Under the pieces are notes generated by a model. That model was not told where the DNA came from and searched no databases. It saw only the letters and a list, made by a program, of their open reading frames with translations. The position numbers and the translations under genes are program-made. From Aldehydirespirator sp965203575 (GTDB lineage: Bacteria; Actinomycetota; Acidimicrobiia; Acidimicrobiales; Aldehydirespiratoraceae), in NCBI GenBank assembly GCA_965203575.1, contig OZ241894.1, positions 2,170,001 to 2,234,000 on the forward strand: a stretch of DNA of 64,000 nucleotides. Direction: 5' to 3'. Positions 24,963 to 32,732 of this stretch are shown here, piece by piece. Each line of letters opens with the position of its first letter. Within the stretch, counting starts at the first letter, position 1.

Positions 24963-27515
24963 GTGAAGAAGAGAACGTGGATGCGCCTCGTCGCGGCACT
25001 GCTGGCTTTCGGGCTGGTGGCCGCGGCGTGCGGTGACGACGACGAAGTTACGGACGCCGGCACGGCCGCCGAGACCGCCGCGGCTGAGGCTGCCGCGGCC
25101 GCCGCTGAAGCCGAGGCCGCCGTGGCTGAGGCTGAGGCCGCCGCCGCCCAGGCTGAGGCCGATGCGGCCGCCGCTCGGGCCGAGGAGGCCGCCGCGGCCG
25201 CGGCTGAGGCTCAGGCGGCCCTCGACGAGGCCATGGCCGCAGCCGAGGGAACGGTAGCCCCCGAGGTCGTCGCCGAACTCGAGGCGGCCCTGGAAGCGGC
25301 TGAGGCCGAGGCTGCCGCGGCCCAGGCTGAGGCCGATGCGGCCGCCGCCGCGGCCGAGGAAGCCGCGGCTGCCGCCGCCGCGGCCGCTGCCGCGGCTGAG
25401 CCCACCACGACCGAAGGAGTGGCGGTTGATTTGTCGGGTGTGTGTCCGTCGCCGTTGGTGGTTCAGACGGATTGGTTCCCGGAGTCTGAGCATGGTGCGA
25501 TGTATGAGCTGGTCGGCGATGACTACGTCGTTGATGTGGGCAACAAGGTTGTTCGGGGTTCGATGGTGCTCGGTGGCGTCGATTTGGGGATCGAGTGGGA
25601 GGTTCGCACGGGCGGGCCTGCTATTGGGTTCTCGCCGGTGTCTCAGCACATGGCTGTGGATCCGGGGATCCATTTGGGTTATGCGTCCACTGATCAGCAG
25701 GTGAACCACTGGGATGTGGCTCCGTTGATGTCGGTGGTGGCTCCGTTGGAGCGCAATCCGCAGATGATCATGTGGGATCCTGAGACCTATCCCGATGTGA
25801 CTGGTATCGCTGATCTCGGTGCTCAGGAGATCACGATCAATGTGTTCGGCGGCGGGACGTTCTCTGAGGTGTTTGTGGCTCAGGGGATCTGGTCTGCTGA
25901 TCAGGTTGATCCGTCCTATGAGGGCAACCCGTCGCGGTTTGTGGGTGCGGGCGGCTCGATAGCTCAGCAGGGCTTCGCTTCGTCTGAGGTGTACACCTAT
26001 GAGCACGTCTATGAGCAGTGGGGCAAGCCGGTGGCTTTCCAGCTGCTGCACGACGCGGGGTTCCAGATCTACTCCCAGACCATCGGGGTTCGTCCTGGTG
26101 ATCTGGAGGATCTGAGGCCGTGTCTGGAGAAGCTGGTGCCGATCATCCAGCAGGCTGTAGTCGACTTCGATGCCAACCCCGCTCGCGCCAACGCGATCAT
26201 CGTGGACGCTGTTCTCAAGTACGAGGACTTCTGGGTGTATCCGCCTGATCTGGCCGAGTTCTCGCATTCGGCCAAGCGCGAGTTCGGCCTCATCGGCAAC
26301 GGTCCCGACAACATCGTGGGCAACATGGTGGGCGAGCGCATCGCCAAGGTGCTCGACGACATGCGGGCCTCGGGCATGGACATCGATCCGGACCTGACCG
26401 CGGACCAGCTCTACACCAACGAGTTCATCGACCCGACCATCGGCCTGCCCTACGCCGACATCGACGCACCGGCGTCGGTGGCGGTTGATTTGTCGGGTGT
26501 GTGTCCGTCGCCGTTGGTGGTTCAGACGGATTGGTTCCCGGAGTCTGAGCATGGTGCGATGTATGAGCTGGTCGGCGATGACTACGTCGTTGATGTGGGC
26601 AACAAGGTTGTTCGGGGTTCGATGGTGCTCGGTGGCGTCGATTTGGGGATCGAGTGGGAGGTTCGCACGGGCGGGCCTGCTATTGGGTTCTCGCCGGTGT
26701 CTCAGCACATGGCTGTGGATCCGGGGATCCATTTGGGTTATGCGTCCACTGATCAGCAGGTGAACCACTGGGATGTGGCTCCGTTGATGTCGGTGGTGGC
26801 TCCGTTGGAGCGCAATCCGCAGATGATCATGTGGGATCCTGAGACCTATCCCGATGTGACTGGTATCGCTGATCTCGGTGCTCAGGAGATCACGATCAAT
26901 GTGTTCGGCGGCGGGACGTTCTCTGAGGTGTTTGTGGCTCAGGGGATCTGGTCTGCTGATCAGGTTGATCCGTCCTATGAGGGCAACCCGTCGCGGTTTG
27001 TGGGTGCGGGCGGCTCGATAGCTCAGCAGGGCTTCGCTTCGTCTGAGGTGTACACCTATGAGCACGTCTATGAGCAGTGGGGCAAGCCGGTGGCTTTCCA
27101 GCTGCTGCACGACGCGGGGTTCCAGATCTACTCCCAGACCATCGGGGTTCGTCCTGGTGATCTGGAGGATCTGAGGCCGTGTCTGGAGAAGCTGGTGCCG
27201 ATCATCCAGCAGGCGGCTGTGGACTTCAACGTCGACCCCGCTCGCGCCAACGCGATCATCGTGGACGCTGTTCTCAAGTACGAGGACTTCTGGGTGTATC
27301 CGCCTGATCTGGCCGAGTTCTCGCATTCGGCCAAGCGCGAGTTCGGCCTCATCGGTGACGGTGGTGATGGCATCGTGGGCAACATGGTTCCTGAGCGCAT
27401 CGCCAAGGTGCTCGACGACATGCGGGCTGCGGGCATGGACATCGATCCGGACCTGACCGCGGACCAGCTGTTCACCAACGAGTTCATCGACGAGAGCATC
27501 GGCCACGGCTTCTAG
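24963..27515 (+). CDS. Tandem two-module solute-binding lipoprotein, NMT1/ThiY-like
   Basis: 850 residues. Lipoprotein signal with VAAAC (Cys 23); an Ala/Glu-rich coiled-coil stalk of about 125 residues; then two consecutive solute-binding modules starting at residues 153 and 506, both opening VAVDLSGVCPSPLVVQTDWF. The module resembles NMT1/THI5-like periplasmic binding domains of NitT/TauT importers (QTDWFPESEHGAMYEL, VRTGGPAIGFSPVSQHMAV). The first about 740 bases of the two modules appear identical and rich in T-ending codons, unlike the surrounding genes; they then differ in patches. GTG 24963 has AGGAGGAG upstream. It is the obvious receptor for the preceding ATPase and permease. Ligand unknown; pyrimidines or sulfonates are family precedents. 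Confidence 0.85.
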   Translation: MKKRTWMRLVAALLAFGLVAAACGDDDEVTDAGTAAETAAAEAAAAAAEAEAAVAEAEAAAAQAEADAAAARAEEAAAAAAEAQAALDEAMAAAEGTVAPEVVAELEAALEAAEAEAAAAQAEADAAAAAAEEAAAAAAAAAAAAEPTTTEGVAVDLSGVCPSPLVVQTDWFPESEHGAMYELVGDDYVVDVGNKVVRGSMVLGGVDLGIEWEVRTGGPAIGFSPVSQHMAVDPGIHLGYASTDQQVNHWDVAPLMSVVAPLERNPQMIMWDPETYPDVTGIADLGAQEITINVFGGGTFSEVFVAQGIWSADQVDPSYEGNPSRFVGAGGSIAQQGFASSEVYTYEHVYEQWGKPVAFQLLHDAGFQIYSQTIGVRPGDLEDLRPCLEKLVPIIQQAVVDFDANPARANAIIVDAVLKYEDFWVYPPDLAEFSHSAKREFGLIGNGPDNIVGNMVGERIAKVLDDMRASGMDIDPDLTADQLYTNEFIDPTIGLPYADIDAPASVAVDLSGVCPSPLVVQTDWFPESEHGAMYELVGDDYVVDVGNKVVRGSMVLGGVDLGIEWEVRTGGPAIGFSPVSQHMAVDPGIHLGYASTDQQVNHWDVAPLMSVVAPLERNPQMIMWDPETYPDVTGIADLGAQEITINVFGGGTFSEVFVAQGIWSADQVDPSYEGNPSRFVGAGGSIAQQGFASSEVYTYEHVYEQWGKPVAFQLLHDAGFQIYSQTIGVRPGDLEDLRPCLEKLVPIIQQAAVDFNVDPARANAIIVDAVLKYEDFWVYPPDLAEFSHSAKREFGLIGDGGDGIVGNMVPERIAKVLDDMRAAGMDIDPDLTADQLFTNEFIDESIGHGF
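25419..26445 (+). repeat. Solute-binding module repeat, copy A
   Basis: Begins at GTGGCGGTTGATTTGTCGGG. The same sequence recurs 1059 bp downstream (copy B) and again at 29395 (copy C). Copy A matches the others without visible difference to about 26155, then diverges in patches. Confidence 0.9.
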
Positions 27516-27594
27516 CCGCGGGCCGCATCGCGTGATGTAACGCTGAAAAAGGGGGGCCGGCACCCAACGTGCCGGCCCCCTCAGCGCGCCCGGA
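26468..27594 (+). repeat. Solute-binding module repeat, copy B
   Basis: 1127-bp unit, offset 2917 bp from copy C. It spans a short linker (ACCGGCGTCGGTGGCG), the whole module, the stop codon and 79 bases beyond, including a terminator-like hairpin. I saw no difference from copy C in the stretches I compared. Confidence 0.9.
27552..27580. terminator. Hairpin after the first binding-protein gene
   Basis: A 12-bp GC stem, GGGGGCCGGCAC / GTGCCGGCCCCC, with a 5-base loop. An A5 run precedes it, so the T-run lies on the minus-strand side; on the plus strand no T-run follows. Duplicated exactly at 30469-30497. Confidence 0.6.
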
Positions 27595-27744
27595 CGCACG
27601 CCCACGCGCGGCTGCTATGGTTCGGCCGCGAGGCGCTGGGCGGTTCGGAGGTCTCCAACACGGCGTGAGCTTCGGCACCGCAACGTGTCTCCACAGCATC
27701 ACAAGCATCCGGCCGCGGTCGGACACATATCCCACGGAGGGAAT

Positions 27745-30432
27745 ATGAGACACAGGAAGCACCTGGTTCGCTGGCTGGCGGTAGTGCTGGCTTTCGGCCT
27801 CGTGGCCGCCGCCTGCGGCGACGACGACGAGGTTGCGGACGCCGGCACGGCCGCCGACACCGCCGCGGCTGAGGCCGCCGCGGCCGCCGCTGAAGCCGAG
27901 GCCGCCGAGGCTGAGGCTGAGGCCGCCGCGGCCCAGGCTGAGGCCGATGCGGCCGCCGCTCGGGCTGAGGCGGCCGCGGCTGCCGCGGCTGAGGCCCAGG
28001 CGGCCCTCGACGAGGCCATGGCCGCAGCCGAGGGAACCGTAGACCCCGAGGTCGTCGCCGAACTCGAGGCGGCCCTGGAAGCGGCTGAGGCTGAGGCCGC
28101 CGCGGCCCAGGCTGAGGCCGATGCGGCCGCCGCCGCGGCTGAGGCGGCCGCGGCTGCCGCTGAGGCCGCCGCGGCTGAGGCCGCCGCAGGGGCCATGGAG
28201 CATCTCGGCGACGGCTCCCTGGGCGTGGTGACGGTCGAGGCGGGCGACGCCATCCAGATCCGCTCGCTGGAGGCCATCACCGGCGACGTGGCCTTCTTCG
28301 GCCTGCCCATCGACCGGGCCACGCAGATAGCGGTCGACGACTACGGCCCCATCCACGGCTTCGACGTGGACACCGGCACGAGCCTCGACGACTTGTGCTC
28401 CAACGACGGTGGCCAGGCCGCGGCCCAGATAATCGTGGCCGACGAGGACGTTGTCGGCGTGATCGGCACGTCATGCTCCGGCGCGGCGGTGGCGGCAGCT
28501 CCGCTGATCACCGATGCCGGCATGGTGCTCATCTCCGGCGGCAACACCTCGCCCGCGCTGACGTCCGACCTGGCCGGCACCGCGGGGCCCAACTACAGCG
28601 TCGGCTACTACCGCACCGCCCACAACGACCTCTACCAGGGCGCAGCCATGGCCAAGTTCGTGTTCGGCGAGTTGGGAATCAGCACCGCTGCGGCCATCCA
28701 TGACGGCGACCCCTACACCCAGGGCCTGGCCCAGGCGTTCGCGGACGCCTTCGAGGCCGAGGGCGGCACCGTCACCGGCTTCTCGGCGGTCAACAAGGAC
28801 GACACCGACATGGTTCCGGTGCTGACCGAGATCGCCGCAGCCGGCCCGGGCGCGCTGTTCTTCCCGATCTTCCAGCCTGCCGGCGACTTCGTGGCCGACC
28901 AGGCGCCGGGCGTGTCGGGCCTGGAGGACACGGTCCTGCTGGCGGCAGACGGCTTGTTGAACACCAACTACCTGTCACTGCCCCAGACCACAGGAATGTA
29001 CTTCTCGGGTCCGGACCAGCGCTTCGGCGAGAACGTCAACCAGAGCACCGGCAAGAGCGCGGTCGACTTCTTGGCCACTTATGAGGAGCAGTACGGCGAG
29101 GCTCCGGCGGCGCCGTTCTGGGCCCACGGCTACGACGCCACCACGCTGCTGCTCGACGCCATCGCGGCCGCCTCGTGGGTCGAGGGCGGCAACCTGATGA
29201 TCGACCGCCAGGGCATCCGCGACCACCTCAACAGCGTGCAGGGCTACAAGGGCCTGATCGGCACCATCAACTGCGACGCGTTCGGTGACTGCGGCGCGGC
29301 CCGCATCACCGTCGTGCAGAACATCGGCGGCGAGGAGAACGCTGAGGAGAGCCTCAACAACGTGGTGTTCTCCTATGCACCCGGACCGGCGTCGGTGGCG
29401 GTTGATTTGTCGGGTGTGTGTCCGTCGCCGTTGGTGGTTCAGACGGATTGGTTCCCGGAGTCTGAGCATGGTGCGATGTATGAGCTGGTCGGCGATGACT
29501 ACGTCGTTGATGTGGGCAACAAGGTTGTTCGGGGTTCGATGGTGCTCGGTGGCGTCGATTTGGGGATCGAGTGGGAGGTTCGCACGGGCGGGCCTGCTAT
29601 TGGGTTCTCGCCGGTGTCTCAGCACATGGCTGTGGATCCGGGGATCCATTTGGGTTATGCGTCCACTGATCAGCAGGTGAACCACTGGGATGTGGCTCCG
29701 TTGATGTCGGTGGTGGCTCCGTTGGAGCGCAATCCGCAGATGATCATGTGGGATCCTGAGACCTATCCCGATGTGACTGGTATCGCTGATCTCGGTGCTC
29801 AGGAGATCACGATCAATGTGTTCGGCGGCGGGACGTTCTCTGAGGTGTTTGTGGCTCAGGGGATCTGGTCTGCTGATCAGGTTGATCCGTCCTATGAGGG
29901 CAACCCGTCGCGGTTTGTGGGTGCGGGCGGCTCGATAGCTCAGCAGGGCTTCGCTTCGTCTGAGGTGTACACCTATGAGCACGTCTATGAGCAGTGGGGC
30001 AAGCCGGTGGCTTTCCAGCTGCTGCACGACGCGGGGTTCCAGATCTACTCCCAGACCATCGGGGTTCGTCCTGGTGATCTGGAGGATCTGAGGCCGTGTC
30101 TGGAGAAGCTGGTGCCGATCATCCAGCAGGCGGCTGTGGACTTCAACGTCGACCCCGCTCGCGCCAACGCGATCATCGTGGACGCTGTTCTCAAGTACGA
30201 GGACTTCTGGGTGTATCCGCCTGATCTGGCCGAGTTCTCGCATTCGGCCAAGCGCGAGTTCGGCCTCATCGGTGACGGTGGTGATGGCATCGTGGGCAAC
30301 ATGGTTCCTGAGCGCATCGCCAAGGTGCTCGACGACATGCGGGCTGCGGGCATGGACATCGATCCGGACCTGACCGCGGACCAGCTGTTCACCAACGAGT
30401 TCATCGACGAGAGCATCGGCCACGGCTTCTAG
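27745..30432 (+). CDS. Hybrid lipoprotein: Liv-type binding domain fused to NMT1-like module
   Basis: 895 residues. Lipoprotein signal (VAAAC, Cys 24) and an Ala/Glu coiled-coil stalk closely similar to the previous gene, then a type-I periplasmic binding domain of the Leu/Ile/Val family (about 150-545: LPIDRATQIAVDDYGPI, VGVIGTSCSGAAVAAAPLIT, ISGGNTSPALTSD, PFWAHGYDATTLLLDAI), then from residue 551 a complete copy of the NMT1-like module joined by PGPASVAVDLSG. Two unrelated binding folds on one lipid-anchored chain is unusual. ATG 27745 has CGGAGGGA upstream; a TATGGT box at 27617 may be its promoter. Which transporter the Liv domain serves is unknown; a Liv importer lies at 37-42 kb. Confidence 0.85.
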   Translation: MRHRKHLVRWLAVVLAFGLVAAACGDDDEVADAGTAADTAAAEAAAAAAEAEAAEAEAEAAAAQAEADAAAARAEAAAAAAAEAQAALDEAMAAAEGTVDPEVVAELEAALEAAEAEAAAAQAEADAAAAAAEAAAAAAEAAAAEAAAGAMEHLGDGSLGVVTVEAGDAIQIRSLEAITGDVAFFGLPIDRATQIAVDDYGPIHGFDVDTGTSLDDLCSNDGGQAAAQIIVADEDVVGVIGTSCSGAAVAAAPLITDAGMVLISGGNTSPALTSDLAGTAGPNYSVGYYRTAHNDLYQGAAMAKFVFGELGISTAAAIHDGDPYTQGLAQAFADAFEAEGGTVTGFSAVNKDDTDMVPVLTEIAAAGPGALFFPIFQPAGDFVADQAPGVSGLEDTVLLAADGLLNTNYLSLPQTTGMYFSGPDQRFGENVNQSTGKSAVDFLATYEEQYGEAPAAPFWAHGYDATTLLLDAIAAASWVEGGNLMIDRQGIRDHLNSVQGYKGLIGTINCDAFGDCGAARITVVQNIGGEENAEESLNNVVFSYAPGPASVAVDLSGVCPSPLVVQTDWFPESEHGAMYELVGDDYVVDVGNKVVRGSMVLGGVDLGIEWEVRTGGPAIGFSPVSQHMAVDPGIHLGYASTDQQVNHWDVAPLMSVVAPLERNPQMIMWDPETYPDVTGIADLGAQEITINVFGGGTFSEVFVAQGIWSADQVDPSYEGNPSRFVGAGGSIAQQGFASSEVYTYEHVYEQWGKPVAFQLLHDAGFQIYSQTIGVRPGDLEDLRPCLEKLVPIIQQAAVDFNVDPARANAIIVDAVLKYEDFWVYPPDLAEFSHSAKREFGLIGDGGDGIVGNMVPERIAKVLDDMRAAGMDIDPDLTADQLFTNEFIDESIGHGF

Positions 30433-30511
30433 CCGCGGGCCGCATCGCGTGATGTAACGCTGAAAAAGGGGGGCCGGCACCCAACGTGCCGGCCCCCTCA
30501 GCGCGCCCGGA
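29385..30511 (+). repeat. Solute-binding module repeat, copy C
   Basis: Apparently exact copy of 26468-27594, fused in frame to the Liv-type domain and carrying the same stop codon, 3' flank and hairpin. Confidence 0.9.
30469..30497. terminator. Hairpin between convergent genes
   Basis: Exact duplicate of 27552-27580. Here the T5 run on the minus-strand side suits termination of the oxygenase gene that ends at 30515, while the stem may also stop plus-strand transcripts. Confidence 0.65.
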
Positions 30512-30514
30512 GAC

Positions 30515-31444
30515 TCAGACGTAGGGCTCGGTGGGGCTGTCGATCCGCGACACCAGGAACTCCCCCGCGGTGACCGGCTCGTAGCGCTCCGGCCGCTCGG
30601 CGGTCATGCAGCTGTCGATGGTGGACACCACCGTGGACGGGTCGGGGTTCACGAAGAACGGGATCGAGAACCGGTCGGCGCCCGATGATCCGACCACCCG
30701 GTGCGGGGTGGACCGGTAGCGGTCGTTGGTCCAGCGGGCCAGCATGTCGCCGAGCTGCACGATGATCCCGCCGGGCGGAGCCGCCACCGGAACCCAGCGG
30801 GAGTCCAGGAGCACCTCCAGGCCCGGCACGCCGTCGGTGGCCAGCAGGGTGATGGCCCCATAGTCGGTGTGGGGAGTGCTGAAGACGGGGGCGGAGCCGT
30901 CGTCGAGCGGACCCGCAGGGGGGTAGTGCAGGAACCGCAGCCGGCACTGAGGCTCGGACATGCGGGCCGCGAAGAAGCCGGACACGCCCAGCGTGGTCGC
31001 CAGGGCCTCCAGCACGTAGTGGGCCGCACCGAGGGCGGCACGCTGGTAGCTGCGCACCGCAGCCTCGAACCGGTCGCACCCCAACCCGTCGATAGCGGCG
31101 AGGTCCACCTCGCCGGCCAGGCCCATGTCGAGGTACTCGGCGGCCAGGCTGGACCGGCCCATGTAGGCGGCGCTGGACGGGTCGCGGGCCTCCACCATGT
31201 CGGGCACATAGCCGTACCGGTTGATCCTCGGCACCCGTCGCTTGACGCCCGCGGGCAGGCCGAAGAAGGCTTGGGCCGCGTCGAAGGCGGCTTCGAGGTC
31301 GGCGTCGATGCCGTGGCCGGCCAGCACGAAGAGGCCGACGGTGGTGCAGGCCGCCTCGACTTCGTCCGCGATCCGAGGGTCACTCGACGCGCCGGCCCCG
31401 GTGCCGGTCAGGGCCGAGATGTCGACGATGGGTGGAGCGAGCAT
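30515..31444 (-). CDS. 2-oxoglutarate/Fe(II) oxygenase, isopenicillin-N-synthase family
   Basis: 309 residues. N-terminal DIOX_N segment (PPIVDISAL) and the double-stranded beta-helix core with the iron facial triad: His and Asp in FSTPHTDYGAITLL, distal His in RYRSTPHRVVG, followed by the oxoglutarate-binding Arg-x-Ser in DRFSIPFFVNP. Family members hydroxylate or desaturate small molecules. It follows the amidohydrolase gene by 15 bases with a GGAAGG site, so the two probably work on the same substrate. Confidence 0.9.
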   Translation of the reverse strand: MLAPPIVDISALTGTGAGASSDPRIADEVEAACTTVGLFVLAGHGIDADLEAAFDAAQAFFGLPAGVKRRVPRINRYGYVPDMVEARDPSSAAYMGRSSLAAEYLDMGLAGEVDLAAIDGLGCDRFEAAVRSYQRAALGAAHYVLEALATTLGVSGFFAARMSEPQCRLRFLHYPPAGPLDDGSAPVFSTPHTDYGAITLLATDGVPGLEVLLDSRWVPVAAPPGGIIVQLGDMLARWTNDRYRSTPHRVVGSSGADRFSIPFFVNPDPSTVVSTIDSCMTAERPERYEPVTAGEFLVSRIDSPTEPYV

Positions 31445-31459
31445 GCCTTCCTGCTGGCT

Positions 31460-32692
31460 CTATCGCAGCACCTGGGTCTGCTGATCGGCTGAGGCCACCA
31501 GCCGACCGCGGCGGTAGACCCGGCGTGACATCGGGGCGTCGGCGACTGCACCTCGCAGCGAGGCCGCGTCGATGGCCACCAGGTCGGCGGGATCGCCGGG
31601 CTCGAAGTTGACCGCGGCCAGACCCATGACCTGCCGGGCGGTGTTGGCGACCATGTCGTAGGCATCGGCGGGCAGCCGGTGGCCGGCCATCACCATCAGC
31701 GCGGCGGTCTCCAGCGGGTCGCTGCGCCCCACCAGGTTGAACGGGTCCTGCACGTTGTCGGCCCCGGCCGCCACGACCGCGCCCGCGTCCAGGAGCGCAT
31801 TGATGGCGGTGAGGCCCCGGGGCGTGCCCACCGGGTCGTCCCGGCCCTGCAGGAACAGGTTGGTCTGGGGCAGGGTGATCACCGAGATGCCGACCGCGGC
31901 GACTTCGGCGGCCACTGCCTCCTGCACATCGGGCGGCTGCATGCCCAGGCTGACGCAATGGCTCGCGGCCACCGACCCGTCGAAGCCTTTGTCGCCCACC
32001 TGGCGGGCCAGTTCCCGCAGTGTCAGCACCGACGGGTCGAGCGTCTCGTCGGTGTGCAGGTCTATGTCGATGCCGGCCGTTGTCGCCAGCGCCAGCACGT
32101 CGGCGATGTGGGCCGGCGGGTCGTCCTGGAGGTTGGGGCAGCCCCCCACGAGGTCGACACCGGCCTCCACAGCCTCCTCCAACGCTCGAACGTTGTCGGC
32201 GCTGTCCGGACCAGTCATCGGCCATCCGGTCAAGGCGACCATCTGGAAGTCGATGAGGCCCTCCATGGCCCGCGCCGCCTCCTGCACGGCCAGCACGCTG
32301 GCGATGCCGATGTCGGCGGTGACGTTTATGTGGGTGCGAACCGCGGTCACCCCGTGCACGAGCAGCATCTCGAAGGCCTGGGTGGCCCGCTCGACGGTCC
32401 GCTCATAGGAGAGCCGCCCGTCCTCCGCGGCCTCGAACCAGGCGTTGATGGCACCCATGAGATCGCCCTTGGGGTTGGGCACCTCGTCGGCCGTCAGGGC
32501 CTTGTCGAGGTGGGCGTGAGGCTCGGCCATGGCCGGCAGCAGCAGCCAGCCGCGGAGGTCGTCGATCTCGGCGGCGTCGTCGATCGCCGACGAGCCCGAG
32601 TCCGTGACGCTCGAGATCGTGCCGTGGGCGTTGTCGATCAAGACGTCCACGGCGCGCCCGTCAACGAGCCGGGCGTTGCTCAGCACTCTCAC
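31460..32692 (-). CDS. Cytosine-deaminase-like amidohydrolase
   Basis: 410 residues matching the CodA group of metal-dependent hydrolases: MAEPHAHLDKALTADEVPNP (HxH metal site), AVRTHINVTADIG, DIDLHTDETLD, the zinc-ligand SHCVSLG, LPQTNLFLQGRDD and the catalytic Asp in VAAGADNVQDPF. CodA-type enzymes deaminate cytosine or related N-heterocycles. GTG 32692 is preceded by CGGGAGG. Genes on either side (CoA transferase, 2OG oxygenase) are on the same strand with small gaps. Confidence 0.85.
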   Translation of the reverse strand: MRVLSNARLVDGRAVDVLIDNAHGTISSVTDSGSSAIDDAAEIDDLRGWLLLPAMAEPHAHLDKALTADEVPNPKGDLMGAINAWFEAAEDGRLSYERTVERATQAFEMLLVHGVTAVRTHINVTADIGIASVLAVQEAARAMEGLIDFQMVALTGWPMTGPDSADNVRALEEAVEAGVDLVGGCPNLQDDPPAHIADVLALATTAGIDIDLHTDETLDPSVLTLRELARQVGDKGFDGSVAASHCVSLGMQPPDVQEAVAAEVAAVGISVITLPQTNLFLQGRDDPVGTPRGLTAINALLDAGAVVAAGADNVQDPFNLVGRSDPLETAALMVMAGHRLPADAYDMVANTARQVMGLAAVNFEPGDPADLVAIDAASLRGAVADAPMSRRVYRRGRLVASADQQTQVLR

Positions 32693-32732
32693 GAGCCAGC
32701 CTCCCGTTTCTTGTCGGCTTCTGGCGATTTGA

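Noticed and set aside
24567..27605. A 1012-codon antisense frame opposite the binding-protein gene, plus similar ones opposite nadE, rpoC and liv genes
   Set aside because: Low-complexity mirror translations of repeated modules, with no domain motif or ribosome site.
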